Assembly (NCBI GenBank): GCA_947259915.1
Contig: CAMYOC010000006.1
Location: 19,762-83,761, forward strand
Direction: 5' to 3'
DNA: 64,000 nucleotides
From: an uncultured Gammaproteobacteria bacterium
GTDB taxonomy: Bacteria > Pseudomonadota > Gammaproteobacteria > Steroidobacterales > XN24
Below the pieces are notes generated by a model. It searched no databases. It was not told where the DNA came from and worked only from the letters and a program-made list of their open reading frames with translations. A program made the translations under genes and the position numbers. Positions 1 through 8,253 of the stretch are shown in pieces (positions within the stretch are counted from its first letter, which is position 1; every line of letters starts with the position of its first letter).

Positions 1-310
1 CGGCGTGCCAGTCAGAACGGCGGTGATCGAGTCCGGCACGCAACGATTCCGTGCCATCATCCTTACGTCATTGACTACCGCGGCCGGCCTGATGCCGATC
101 ATGCTCGAGAAGAGCGTGCAGGCTCAGTTCGTGATCCCGATGGCTATCTCGCTGTCCTTCGGCATCGTCTTTGCGACGGTGATCACGCTGTTCCTGATCC
201 CGGCGCTCTACATGCTGCAGATCGACTTCGGCAAGCGCATGCGAGCGTTGAATAATCTGCTGCTGGGGAGAGAACCGGTGCCGGAATCCGAGGCGGCGGA
301 GCGCAGCTGA
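1..310 (+). CDS. RND efflux pump inner-membrane subunit, C-terminal end (partial)
   Basis: Only the last 100 or so codons are present; the gene begins off the left edge. The visible part is the end of the membrane domain of an AcrB-type resistance-nodulation-division exporter, which couples proton influx to substrate export across the envelope. It shows the family segment around TSLTTAAGLMPIM, then two hydrophobic helices (MAISLSFGIVFATVI and TLFLIPALYML) and a short acidic cytoplasmic tail. The 3' end overlaps the 3' end of the convergent methyltransferase gene by about 100 bases. The substrate cannot be told from this fragment. Confidence 0.85.
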   Translation, partial: GVPVRTAVIESGTQRFRAIILTSLTTAAGLMPIMLEKSVQAQFVIPMAISLSFGIVFATVITLFLIPALYMLQIDFGKRMRALNNLLLGREPVPESEAAERS

Positions 311-1008
311 TCTGAAAAAACGCGCCGCCTCCTCGAGGCCAGAATCACTTCCGTGGGGAATAGCATCTGCTGGACATACTCCCTCAGAATGACGGAGAAG
401 CCGTTGTGCTCGAGTGCTTCGGACATACGGACCCCGCGGCACCCACCCATAAGTGACGGCGATAGCCGATACAGCCGTTCGTAGATCCCGCTGCCCGGCG
501 TCTCACCCTGGGTCATATTCGCCAGGACCAGCAGGCCGTCTGGTTTCAGGACGCGGCGAAACTCCGTGATGGCCTGAGTCCATTGCGGCTCGTCCAACAG
601 ATCGAACATGTAGTTGTTCAACAACACGTCGAACGAAGCGTCTGGTTCGGCAATGGCCAACGCGCTCCCGATCGACAGTTGATAATTTGTAAGCCCCGCC
701 TTCTGGAGACGCCGCTTCGCCTTTGCCAGCATGCCGCCGGAAATATCGATGCCAATGTTTCGGCCCTCAGGATTCCTTCGGACTATGTGGACGAAGGCGA
801 GCCCGGTGCCGACGGCCACCTCCAGAACCTGCTGGCCAGGGTGGATATCTGCCAGCTCAAGCGCGCGATTGCGTGCTTTCGATTCGGTCAGGTGACCCCA
901 GAGGTCATAAACCCCGGCCAACCGGTCATACAGGACCGCAACATCGCTCTGCGATACTCTGGCTTTTGCCGGCGGGGATAACTGATCCATACCTATAAAT
1001 ATAGCCAT
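208..1008 (-). CDS. class I SAM-dependent methyltransferase
   Basis: A 266-residue protein with the Rossmann-type SAM-binding fold. Motif I is VLEVAVGTG (about residues 61-69), the acidic strand-2 position is in GIDISGGML, and the motif FDVLLNNYMFDLL and the post-motif RRVLKPDGLLVLANMT follow. This is the UbiE/Methyltransf_11 pattern; the methyl acceptor is unknown. I chose the ATG at 1008; a longer frame reaches 1080 but adds residues with no family resemblance. The last 30 or so residues run antisense over the end of the RND gene and look unlike the family, so the natural C-terminus may have been shorter before the stop was lost. Confidence 0.8.
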   Translation of the reverse strand: MAIFIGMDQLSPPAKARVSQSDVAVLYDRLAGVYDLWGHLTESKARNRALELADIHPGQQVLEVAVGTGLAFVHIVRRNPEGRNIGIDISGGMLAKAKRRLQKAGLTNYQLSIGSALAIAEPDASFDVLLNNYMFDLLDEPQWTQAITEFRRVLKPDGLLVLANMTQGETPGSGIYERLYRLSPSLMGGCRGVRMSEALEHNGFSVILREYVQQMLFPTEVILASRRRRVFSDQLRSAASDSGTGSLPSSRLFNARMRLPKSICSM

Positions 1009-1207
1009 CAGAGGCTCGGTTTCCGGAGATTTGGACACATCGGCCTCACGTCCGGAAATCGCGCGACTATGGGGCCTCACACCAGGACCTTTCCCATCGC
1101 GAGCTGCGCGTTGCCGTTCGCCGGGTAAGGTCCGCCGGATTCATGCCTGTATCGTCGCCGATGCCGCAGGCCGCTATGGGATGGAGCTATTTGACCTGAA
1201 CCGACTT

Positions 1208-1759
1208 TCAACCTCCGTAGCGATACTCGTCGCCCAGGTTGTCCCAGTCCACCGGCCCCTGGTCGAAACGATAGTCGAGACGTTTCAGCACGATGTCCCA
1301 GGCGCCGTCGAAGTAAGCGTAGACCTCGTCCCAATCATGCCCCTGGCCCCACACGGAGTGGCGTAGCCGAAGGGCGGTCGCGTCGTCGGCGATCGCCGAG
1401 AATGTGATTTCAACGACGGTCCGCATCTCACGGATCCTCGGCCACTTTGGCGGCGCGCTCCAGCTGAACGCCAGACGTTGGTCAGGTTCGATAGCCAACA
1501 ATCTTGCCCCTTCTTCGCCGCGCTGACCGGCTGGGTTATCGGGGAAGAAAAGGAGCTCATAAGGACCGTCGGTGCGCAACTCGATGTGGGCGCGTCGCGC
1601 GAAGAATGACTCTAGTCCGTCTGCGGTTGTCCATGCCTGCCAGACTTGCCGGATGGGCGCCCGGATGATGATCTCTTTGACGATTGCGCGGTCGGTGGCG
1701 TGGCTGTTCATGGTCGGTACCAGTAGAAGCAAAGCTAGTCCAAAAACGTTCTTTCTCAT
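1208..1759 (-). CDS. exported SRPBCC/AHSA1-family protein
   Basis: About 183 residues. An N-terminal signal peptide (hydrophobic run VFGLALLLLVP, cleavage after NSHA) is followed by an Activator-of-Hsp90-ATPase-like START fold: IIIRAPIRQVWQAWTTADGLESFF at the start and a final helix around DGAWDIVLKRLDY. The fold makes a hydrophobic ligand cavity; the ligand is unknown. Export is unusual, since most AHSA1-like proteins are cytoplasmic. The ATG at 1759 overlaps the stop of the upstream gene (TGATG), which implies translational coupling; a GTG three bases upstream is the alternative. It is the third gene of the ArsR operon. Confidence 0.8.
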   Translation of the reverse strand: MRKNVFGLALLLLVPTMNSHATDRAIVKEIIIRAPIRQVWQAWTTADGLESFFARRAHIELRTDGPYELLFFPDNPAGQRGEEGARLLAIEPDQRLAFSWSAPPKWPRIREMRTVVEITFSAIADDATALRLRHSVWGQGHDWDEVYAYFDGAWDIVLKRLDYRFDQGPVDWDNLGDEYRYGG

Positions 1760-2235
1760 CACGTGGCTCCCTGTTGCTCCTCCGGGGCCACGTTGCCAGC
1801 GATAGGGAGAGGCTGGTCCGTCTCCAGCAGTGACTTGAGGCTGCAGATGATGGCACTCCAGCCCTGACGCACGCGTTCGTAGGTCTTACTGCCAGTCTCG
1901 AAGTTGTCGTGAGTGATGCGCAGACGACACATTCCCGGCATTGATTCGATGTCGAAGGTCACGCGAGAGGGGCGCTCGACCGCCAATTCTTCATCGTAGA
2001 GAGAACGCCAGGAATAGGACAAGCGCGTCGGTTTGTCTGCTACAAGGACTTCGCCTTCGATCACTGCGTTGTCCTCACCGTTTGTGAATACGACTGGTGA
2101 GCCGGGCTGCCAGTCCGAGCGGATATGGGTTTCGTGGAAGTATTGACTGGTAAACGCCGCGCTGGTGAGGGCTTCCCATATCTTCTCGGGCGTGGCGCGG
2201 ATAAAGGTCTCGTAAACATACTCAGGTTTGCTCAT
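1759..2235 (-). CDS. SRPBCC/AHSA1-family protein
   Basis: A 158-residue cytoplasmic protein of the Activator-of-Hsp90-ATPase-like (polyketide cyclase/START) family. The start YETFIRATPEKIWEALTSA, the SYSWRSL strand and the C-terminal helix VRQGWSAIICSLKSLLE are typical. Proteins of this type are very often encoded next to an ArsR-type regulator, as here: its start overlaps the end of the ArsR gene by 14 bases. The job is presumably binding or turnover of a small hydrophobic ligand, but none can be named. Confidence 0.85.
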   Translation of the reverse strand: MSKPEYVYETFIRATPEKIWEALTSAAFTSQYFHETHIRSDWQPGSPVVFTNGEDNAVIEGEVLVADKPTRLSYSWRSLYDEELAVERPSRVTFDIESMPGMCRLRITHDNFETGSKTYERVRQGWSAIICSLKSLLETDQPLPIAGNVAPEEQQGAT

Positions 2236-2545
2236 CGTTGTTCTCCTCCAGCGCTTTTTTCAGGGCGGTCACGGCGGTGAGCTGCCGCCGGGCAAACTTC
2301 CTGATCCAGCGCTCGCTGATTTCCTGGATGGGTGCCGGGTTCAGATAGTGCAATTTCTCTCGTCCTTGCCAGTGCGTCACGACCAGGCCACTGTCGGTCA
2401 GTATCCGCAGATGCTTCGAGACCGCCTGCCGGGTAGATCCCGCGTCCTTGCACAGTTCCCCCAGAGTCTGACCATCGCGTTCAAACAGGCTGTCCAGTAA
2501 TGCCCGGCGGCTGCGATGGGCCAGCGCCTTGAAGATTCTCTCCAT
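2222..2545 (-). CDS. ArsR-family winged-helix regulator
   Basis: A 107-residue DNA-binding protein. It begins with the ArsR signature (FKALAHRSRRALLDSLFERD), carries the recognition helix in STRQAVSKHLRILTDSGLV and the wing in WQGREKLHYLNPAPI. No metal-binding ELCVCDL-type cysteine motif is present, so it belongs to the SRPBCC-linked subgroup rather than to the arsenic sensors. It is the first gene of a three-gene operon and lies just downstream of the palindrome at 2559-2578, which is very probably its own operator, giving autorepression. Confidence 0.9.
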   Translation of the reverse strand: MERIFKALAHRSRRALLDSLFERDGQTLGELCKDAGSTRQAVSKHLRILTDSGLVVTHWQGREKLHYLNPAPIQEISERWIRKFARRQLTAVTALKKALEENNDEQT

Positions 2546-2558
2546 GGTGGGTGATTAT

Positions 2559-2578
2559 ATGCAACCAAAAGGTTGCAT
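2559..2578. promoter_or_regulatory. palindromic operator of the ArsR-SRPBCC operon
   Basis: A perfect inverted repeat, ATGCAACC-AAAA-GGTTGCAT (8-base arms, 4-base spacer), 14 bases upstream of the ArsR start codon. Size, symmetry and position fit an ArsR-dimer binding site that covers the promoter or leader, so that the regulator represses its own operon until it is released. Confidence 0.75.
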
Positions 2579-2792
2579 GTCAATCCCTTACATTAATATT
2601 GACCAAGCCTCTTCGATCACAAACAGCTTTTTCGAGGTCTCTACCACTTCCCAGCTACCCTCAAAGCCTCTGGGGATCACAAAGCGGTCACCGATCGACA
2701 CCAACACGTGACTTGTCCGTGATCCTTCCGTGATAACTGACCCGGATACTGACCTCCACTCGAAGTTTCTGCTTCAGATGGAGGTTTGCTCA

Positions 2793-3497
2793 ATGAATAC
2801 ATCCCTACGCGCCGTGGTGGCAGCGCTGGCGCTGTTGACGGGTCACGCGGCGAGTGCCGCCGACTTCAATGTCCGTATCGTCAATCTGACCAATGGCATC
2901 TGGTTTACGCCGTTCCTGGTCGCCGCGCATCCGGCGGGTACCAGCCTGTTCGCCGTCGGCCAGCCGGCCTCGACCAACCTGCAGGCGATGGCGGAAGGCG
3001 GAGATATCTCCGGTCTTGCCGCCGATCTGCAGACGCTAGGCGCCACCATCGCCGAGAATCCCGCCGGTGGACTGCTGGCACCGGCGACGAGTACCGATGT
3101 CGACCTCAATACAGACGGCAGCAGCAATGTCCTCCTGACGGTCGTAGCGATGCTGCTGCCGACCAACGATGCCTTCGCCGGGCTGAACTCGGTGACGATC
3201 CCGACAGAGCCCGGCACCTATGTTTTCGAGGTGCCAGCCTACGATGCCGGTACCGAAGCCAACGACGAGTTGTTGACCGGCGGCGGTGCGCCGGGCGTGC
3301 CGGGTATACCCGCGGATCCAGGCGGTCTGGCCGGGACCGGTGGCACCGGTGTGGCGGCCGCGGATGCGAACAGTACGGTCCACATCCACCGCAACTCACT
3401 CGGTGACACGGATCCGATCGGCGGCCCCAGTGATCTCGACAGCACCGTCCATCGCTGGCTGAACCCGGTCGTGCGCGTCGTCGTGACGGTTCGCTAG
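2793..3497 (+). CDS. secreted spondin-domain protein
   Basis: A 234-residue protein with a signal peptide (SLRAVVAALALLTGHAASA) followed by a single spondin N-like domain: FNVRIVNLTNG at the start, LFAVGQPAS, LAEGG-like AMAEGGD, LPTNDAFAGLNSV, then the YDAGTEANDE segment and a C-terminal NPVVRVVVTV strand. The start ATG at 2793 has GGAGG nine bases upstream. Bacterial spondin-domain proteins are exported and of unknown function. It is followed nine bases later by a second copy of the same domain, so the two are probably co-transcribed. Confidence 0.8.
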   Translation: MNTSLRAVVAALALLTGHAASAADFNVRIVNLTNGIWFTPFLVAAHPAGTSLFAVGQPASTNLQAMAEGGDISGLAADLQTLGATIAENPAGGLLAPATSTDVDLNTDGSSNVLLTVVAMLLPTNDAFAGLNSVTIPTEPGTYVFEVPAYDAGTEANDELLTGGGAPGVPGIPADPGGLAGTGGTGVAAADANSTVHIHRNSLGDTDPIGGPSDLDSTVHRWLNPVVRVVVTVR

Positions 3498-3506
3498 GGG
3501 GACATC

Positions 3507-4235
3507 ATGATCAATCTGTCGACAACAATGAGCCGAGCGCTTCTGCTGATCCCGGGTGTTCTGCTGCTCCAGGCCTGTGGCGGCAGCAACGGCTCGGGCC
3601 CACCCGCGCAGCCGACCACAGCCAGTTTTGCGGTCACCGTATCCAATCTGACCAACGCCCAGCCGCTTTCCCCCGTGGCGGTGATCGCGCACGCGGACGG
3701 GTATCGGATCTTCGCGGTGGGCACCGCCGCGTCGGTGGGTCTGGAGGAACTGGCTGAGGGCGGCGACAACACGGCCTTGCTGGCCGAAGCCGCCGCGGCT
3801 CCCCAGGTCGCGGCGACGGCATCGGGTGCGGCGCCGATCGGACCCGCCGGGAGCGAGGTCGTCAGCATCGAGGTCCTGGAAACCGAGCTTCCCGGTCTGC
3901 AATTGAGTGTCGGAACCATGCTGGTCAATACGAATGATGCCTTCAGCGGCGCCAATGCAGCATTGGTCGGTGATATGGCTGTCGGTGACGAGCTGAGTTT
4001 CTACAGCATTGCCTATGACGCCGGGACCGAGGCGGACACGGAGCGTGCGCTGGAGATCCCCGGTCCCGCGGGCGGGGGTGAAGGATTCAATCCCGCGCGT
4101 GACGACCAGGCCGATCGAGTAGCGATGCATGCCGGCGTTGTGAGTCAGGACGATGGGCTGGCCACTTCCGATCTCAGCGAACAGGAACGTTTCGACAACC
4201 CGGTCGTGCGTATCCGGATCGAGCGCGTCAACTAG
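3507..4235 (+). CDS. spondin-domain lipoprotein
   Basis: A 242-residue protein with a lipoprotein signal (LLLQAC lipobox, then GGS, so probable outer-membrane sorting) and one spondin N-like domain. It shares with the preceding gene the markers SNLTNAQPLSPV, RIFAVGTAAS, LAEGGDN, VNTNDAFSG, YDAGTEAD and the final NPVVRIRIE. A GGGGGGAC ribosome-binding stretch precedes the ATG at 3507. It is a diverged duplicate of its neighbour, one exported freely and one lipid-anchored. The two-component pair 134 bases downstream could control or sense the same surface process, but that is only inferred from proximity. Confidence 0.8.
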   Translation: MINLSTTMSRALLLIPGVLLLQACGGSNGSGPPAQPTTASFAVTVSNLTNAQPLSPVAVIAHADGYRIFAVGTAASVGLEELAEGGDNTALLAEAAAAPQVAATASGAAPIGPAGSEVVSIEVLETELPGLQLSVGTMLVNTNDAFSGANAALVGDMAVGDELSFYSIAYDAGTEADTERALEIPGPAGGGEGFNPARDDQADRVAMHAGVVSQDDGLATSDLSEQERFDNPVVRIRIERVN

Positions 4236-4368
4236 CCAGGTCTGAGCCGGGGGCGCCGCCGGACGGGCCCGGCGGCTGCGCTGTGATATTCAGGAGACAT
4301 CTCCGGTCTACTCTCTGCGGACGCTCGAAAAGCCGGGACTGGTTGACGCGCACCACCGCGGGGGTCAG

Positions 4369-5109
4369 ATGAGACAGCGACGGATCCTCCTTGTGGAGGA
4401 CGAAAAGGACATCGCCGATCTGGTGGCATTGCACCTGAATGACGCCTGCGACGATCTGGTCGTCGCCAGGGATGGGCACGAAGGTATGCGGCTGGCAATG
4501 ACAGAATCATGGTCCCTGGTCGTCCTCGACCTGCGGCTGCCCGGACCGGATGGGCTGCAGATCTGTCGCGAAATCCGTCGGTCGCGACCCTATCAGGCGG
4601 TATTGATGCTCACCTCGAAGTCCTCCGAGCTTGATCGCGTGCTCGGTCTGGAGACCGGCGCGGACGATTACCTGACCAAGCCGTTTAGCGTGCTCGAACT
4701 GGTTGCGCGGGTGCGGGCGATCTTCCGTCGCGTGGAGAGCATGCAGCAGACGCGTACCGCCGAGGCTCCCGGGGACCGGGTCGTTGCAGCCGGCGCGCTA
4801 AAGATTGATCCGGCACGCAGGGAGGTCACGCTCTGCGGCAAGTCGGTCGATCTGACCGCCAGGGAGTTCGATCTGCTCGAGTTCTTCGCACGCAACCCGG
4901 GGCGCGTATTCCGGCGGGTGGATCTGCTGGACAAGGTCTGGGGTTATGGTCATGACGGTTATGAGCACACGGTCAATTCTCACATCAATCGTCTGCGCGC
5001 CAAGATCGAACGTGATCCGTCCAAACCGCGGATGATCGTGACCGTCTGGGGCGTCGGCTACAAATTCGCGGGTGGTTCAACAACTGAAACCGAGCCTGCG
5101 GGTCGATGA
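4369..5109 (+). CDS. OmpR/PhoB-family response regulator
   Basis: 246 residues. Receiver domain: acidic pocket in LLVEDEKD (residues 7-14), phospho-acceptor Asp54 in VVLDLRLPGPDG, the switch Thr/Ser in LMLTSKS and the conserved Lys in YLTKPF. The output domain from about residue 135 is a winged helix of the OmpR type (LTAREFDLLEFFARNPGRV and NSHINRLRAKIERDP, ending in TVWGVGYKF). It is translationally coupled to the histidine kinase downstream by an ATGA overlap, so the two are a cognate pair. The signal is unknown. Confidence 0.93.
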   Translation: MRQRRILLVEDEKDIADLVALHLNDACDDLVVARDGHEGMRLAMTESWSLVVLDLRLPGPDGLQICREIRRSRPYQAVLMLTSKSSELDRVLGLETGADDYLTKPFSVLELVARVRAIFRRVESMQQTRTAEAPGDRVVAAGALKIDPARREVTLCGKSVDLTAREFDLLEFFARNPGRVFRRVDLLDKVWGYGHDGYEHTVNSHINRLRAKIERDPSKPRMIVTVWGVGYKFAGGSTTETEPAGR

Positions 5110-6581
5110 ATACGCTATTTGCAAAGTTGTCGGCAGCGCTGCTGGTGATCGTTGCGCTGATGGGTAGCGCCTTATTTATCGTCGACTGGATCTATACGCG
5201 GCTCTACTACGAGGAGCTGACCCAGCGGCTCAATGCGCCGATCGCGATGTATGTGACCGGTCAGCGCGAATTGATCCGGGACGGCGTCGCTGACCTCGAA
5301 AGCCTCCGCGAGTTGGCCAGCCATGCGATGGTGATCAATCCGGCTGCCGAGATTTTTCTGCTCGACACGAGCGGCAGGATTCTCGGTCATGGTTTGCCCG
5401 CGGAAACGGCGCTGAGGGAGAGGGTCGATCTGGCACCGATCGGAGCACTGATCAACAACGCCGCGACGATGCCGGTCCGGGGCGATGATCCACGCAGCGG
5501 ATCGACGCGTAAGATATTCTCGGCCGCCGAAGTAGTCACCGACGGCCGGCTCGAAGGCTATCTCTACGTCGTGCTAGGTGGACAAGCCTATGACGCGCTG
5601 GCCGGAGATATCGGTGATTCCTACGCCGGCCGGGCCAGTGCGATCATCGCGCTGGTCATCGTCGCCGCCACGGCGACGGTCGGACTGCTGGTGTTCGGAT
5701 TGTTGACACGCAGGCTGACCCGGCTCGGCCAGGACATACGCCGCGTCGGTGACTCGGGTTTCGATGCGGAGCCGGCCGTTAAGCACACAGCGTCCGGTGG
5801 CGACGAGATCGACCAGCTCGCGCGCGCGTTTGTCACAATGTCGGCACGGATCAAGGAACAACTGGCCCAGCTTCGGGAGAATGACCGTCTGAGACGTCAA
5901 CTGGTCACCAACATCTCGCACGATCTATTGACGCCGTTGGCGGCAATGCAGGGCTATCTGGAGACGCTGACCATCAAGGGCGATTCCCTGTCGGCAGACG
6001 AGCGCGACCGTTATCTGCAGATCGCTCGGCGGCACACCGCGAGGCTCGGCACGCTGATCGGTGATCTGTTCGAGCTCTCCAAGCTCGACTCAGCCAGCAT
6101 GACGCCAAATCTCGAGGCGTTTTCCCTGCCCGAGCTGGTCCAGGATGTCGCCCAGGAGTTTCAGCTCCAGGCCGAGAAGAAGGCGATTCGTCTGTCGGTC
6201 GAGCTGGAATCCGACACCGCGTTTACCGTCGGCGATATCGGTCTGATCCAGCGGGTGCTGGAGAATCTCGTGCGCAACGCGATCAAGTTCACACCGCGCG
6301 GTGGCGAAGTCTCCTTGAGCATCGCCGAGCGTCCTCAATCGGTGGCCGTGGCGGTCTCCGACACCGGGCCGGGGATTGATGATCGGGATCTGCCACGGAT
6401 ATTCGACCGCTTCTATCGGTCGGAGCAGGGCGAGGAGGCCCGGTCGGAGTCCTCGGGTCTCGGCCTGGCCATCGTCAAGCGGATTCTCGACCTGCACGAC
6501 AGCCGAATCACGGTCACCAGCAAACTCGACGCCGGGACCCGATTCGAGTTCGAACTGCCTCTGCACAAGCAGGCGGCCTGA
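5106..6581 (+). CDS. membrane sensor histidine kinase
   Basis: 491 residues. One membrane helix lies near the N-terminus (LLVIVALMGSALFIV) and one near residue 180 (AIIALVIVAATATVGLLVF), enclosing a periplasmic sensor domain of about 140 residues. A HAMP linker follows, then HisKA with the phospho-acceptor His in NISHDLLTPLAAM and a HATPase_c domain with the N box ENLVRNAIKFT, G1 DTGPGID and G2 SSGLGLAIV. It phosphorylates the OmpR-type regulator it overlaps by four bases. Nothing in the periplasmic domain tells me the ligand. Confidence 0.93.
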   Translation: MNTLFAKLSAALLVIVALMGSALFIVDWIYTRLYYEELTQRLNAPIAMYVTGQRELIRDGVADLESLRELASHAMVINPAAEIFLLDTSGRILGHGLPAETALRERVDLAPIGALINNAATMPVRGDDPRSGSTRKIFSAAEVVTDGRLEGYLYVVLGGQAYDALAGDIGDSYAGRASAIIALVIVAATATVGLLVFGLLTRRLTRLGQDIRRVGDSGFDAEPAVKHTASGGDEIDQLARAFVTMSARIKEQLAQLRENDRLRRQLVTNISHDLLTPLAAMQGYLETLTIKGDSLSADERDRYLQIARRHTARLGTLIGDLFELSKLDSASMTPNLEAFSLPELVQDVAQEFQLQAEKKAIRLSVELESDTAFTVGDIGLIQRVLENLVRNAIKFTPRGGEVSLSIAERPQSVAVAVSDTGPGIDDRDLPRIFDRFYRSEQGEEARSESSGLGLAIVKRILDLHDSRITVTSKLDAGTRFEFELPLHKQAA

Positions 6582-6654
6582 CAAAATCGGCGTCGAAAGC
6601 GGGTGGATCCGGGCAAGGGGCAGGGCATAGCCCTGTATTAGGGTGGCCGCCTGG

Positions 6655-6771
6655 TCAAACCGACTGGATAGCGGCTTGGCCGTCGAAAGGATAGTCGAGA
6701 CGTTTCAGCACGATGTCCCAGGCGCCGTCGATGTATGCGTAGACCTCGTCCCAATCACGCCCCTTCTTCAT
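6655..6771 (-). pseudogene. duplicated 3' fragment of the SRPBCC gene at 1208-1759
   Basis: The DNA at about 6682-6764 is nearly identical to 1261-1343, the end of the exported SRPBCC gene. The short frame (38 codons) reads WDEVYAYIDGAWDIVLKRLD, which matches the C-terminal helix of that protein with one change in this stretch. Its ATG lies directly after the TAA of the phospholipase-like gene. No other part of the SRPBCC gene is present, so this is a stranded fragment from a duplication or rearrangement rather than a working gene. Confidence 0.75.
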
Positions 6772-7212
6772 TTAACCCTCGTCAGGTATCGGCGCGAGTT
6801 CTTTTTGTTTGAATGCCTGGATCTGCCTGATCTCATCAGCACCAAGAGGTTTGTACCCACGGAAAAAGGGCCAGCCGTATCCCCAGCGGAACCGGGTCGG
6901 TAGATAGGGCGTGCCGCCGACGCGGACCCCGGCGAGCATCAACGCGGCAATTTCCGGTTCGCCGACGGCCACCACGCATGCCCGCAACGCCCGATCGGCT
7001 TCGGCGCGTTGTTCGCGGGTGCCGCCCTTCCAGTAGGCGTAGTCGTGTTGATAGCAGCAATCCAGCCACAGCGTCTTCTGGCCAGGCGTGCCGTCCGGGA
7101 ACGCACTGCAGCCATCCGAGGTAAACGGCGCGAGATCCGCAAAGACAGTCGGGACGTGAAGCAGTGCCAGGAGAATCAGGAGCTTTCTAGTCTTTTTCCT
7201 TTTCTTCCTCAT
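6772..7212 (-). CDS. small secreted phospholipase A2-like protein
   Basis: 146 residues. A lysine/arginine-rich start and a hydrophobic core (LLILLALLHVPTVFA) form a signal peptide. The mature part has DGCSAFPDG and LDCCYQHDYAYWKGG, the CCxxHDxxY pattern of the phospholipase A2 catalytic and disulphide motif, with the His-Asp pair intact. Small bacterial proteins with this motif are usually annotated as hypothetical; catalytic activity is not proved by the motif alone. The start overlaps the end of the upstream small lipoprotein gene by 26 bases, which suggests one transcript. Confidence 0.7.
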   Translation of the reverse strand: MRKKRKKTRKLLILLALLHVPTVFADLAPFTSDGCSAFPDGTPGQKTLWLDCCYQHDYAYWKGGTREQRAEADRALRACVVAVGEPEIAALMLAGVRVGGTPYLPTRFRWGYGWPFFRGYKPLGADEIRQIQAFKQKELAPIPDEG

Positions 7213-7375
7213 CGTCCGTTACCGCATCGACGACCGCGCCGCCTGCCTTGACCGGGACCTTCGCGGCCTCCACGGCCACCGTCGCGGCGGTGCCCACCAC
7301 AGTGCCCACGACCATTGCAGTCATGCAGCCCTGGAGCATCAGGGTGATCAGGAGGGCGATCAACAATCTGGGCAT
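7187..7375 (-). CDS. small glycine/alanine/valine-rich lipoprotein
   Basis: A 62-residue protein. The lipobox is LMLQGC at about residues 12-17. The mature part is a GTVVGTAATVAVEAAK-type stretch ending in an acidic tail (DDEEEKEKD). This composition is typical of short NF033894-like lipoproteins of unknown role. I chose the ATG at 7375; the open frame extends to 7441 but the extra residues do not fit a signal peptide. It overlaps the downstream phospholipase-like gene. Confidence 0.65.
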   Translation of the reverse strand: MPRLLIALLITLMLQGCMTAMVVGTVVGTAATVAVEAAKVPVKAGGAVVDAVTDDEEEKEKD

Positions 7376-7587
7376 CGGGATCCCCGGCAGGATAGTCGAG
7401 AGGAGTATACGCAATCTTTGTCGGCGCGCGGCAATCCGCAAGGCACAGAGTCAGGCTCGAAATCACGGTCCTTGAAGAGTGCTGGTGCGAGCGGCCAGTG
7501 GTCATCAGGTGGGTAACACAAGCTCGATGTTTAACGCCTGATGCTGGCTCGCAAGCAAGATTCAGGAGAGACCTGCGCCGGCTGCGG

Positions 7588-8163
7588 TCACGTCGCGCTG
7601 GGGCCGGGCCATTCCCTGCGCAGCAGACCCAGAAGGATCGTATCGCGCAGCTCGCCCAGATGATGCCAACGTTCTCTCAGGTGGCCTTCCCGCACGAATC
7701 CCTGGGATTCGAACAAACGCAGGGAGCGCTCATTGTCGGGATCAATATCGGCCTCGAGTCGATGCAAACCCAGAGTCCGGAACGCGAACCCGACCAGCAG
7801 CTCCAGGGCTTCGGTGGCATAGCCACAACCCCATACGGACCGCGCCAGCGCGATACCCAGTTCGGCGCGTTGATGCGTCAGGTCGATTTTGAGCAGGGTA
7901 CAGGTACCGATCACCTGGTTTGTCTGCCGCGAGCAGATACCCCATTGAAACAGCTCTCTCGCGGCAAAAAAACGGTGAATCTCGTCCACCAGCGCCGTTG
8001 CGGCGGGCATATTCGCGAGCGGCGGCGAACTCCAGAATTCCATCACGTGATCGTCGCCAAAGATCGCCAGCAACGCGGGCGCGTCCTCCCGGGTCAGCCA
8101 ACGCAGATCCAACCGGTCGCCGGGCAGAGTGGGCAGCGTCTCACCCCATTCATAGCCTGCCAT
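7588..8163 (-). CDS. GNAT-family N-acetyltransferase (RimJ/RimL type)
   Basis: About 191 residues with the RimJ-like GNAT pattern: GDRLDLRWLTREDAPALLAIF at the start, a central acetyl-CoA site (ARSVWGCGYATEALELLVGFA) and the C-terminal LHRLEADIDPDNERSLRLFES. The acceptor amine is unknown. The start could be the ATG at 8163, the ATG at 8166 or the GTG at 8178. It is a single gene between unrelated neighbours. Confidence 0.85.
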   Translation of the reverse strand: MAGYEWGETLPTLPGDRLDLRWLTREDAPALLAIFGDDHVMEFWSSPPLANMPAATALVDEIHRFFAARELFQWGICSRQTNQVIGTCTLLKIDLTHQRAELGIALARSVWGCGYATEALELLVGFAFRTLGLHRLEADIDPDNERSLRLFESQGFVREGHLRERWHHLGELRDTILLGLLRREWPGPSAT

Positions 8164-8253
8164 CATTTCTCCCGGCACCCCTGGCTATCATTGGCCTGTC
8201 ACTCGATGTTCATCAACCTGTCTCTTGCATCGTGCCGGCATCAAACGCGAGCC

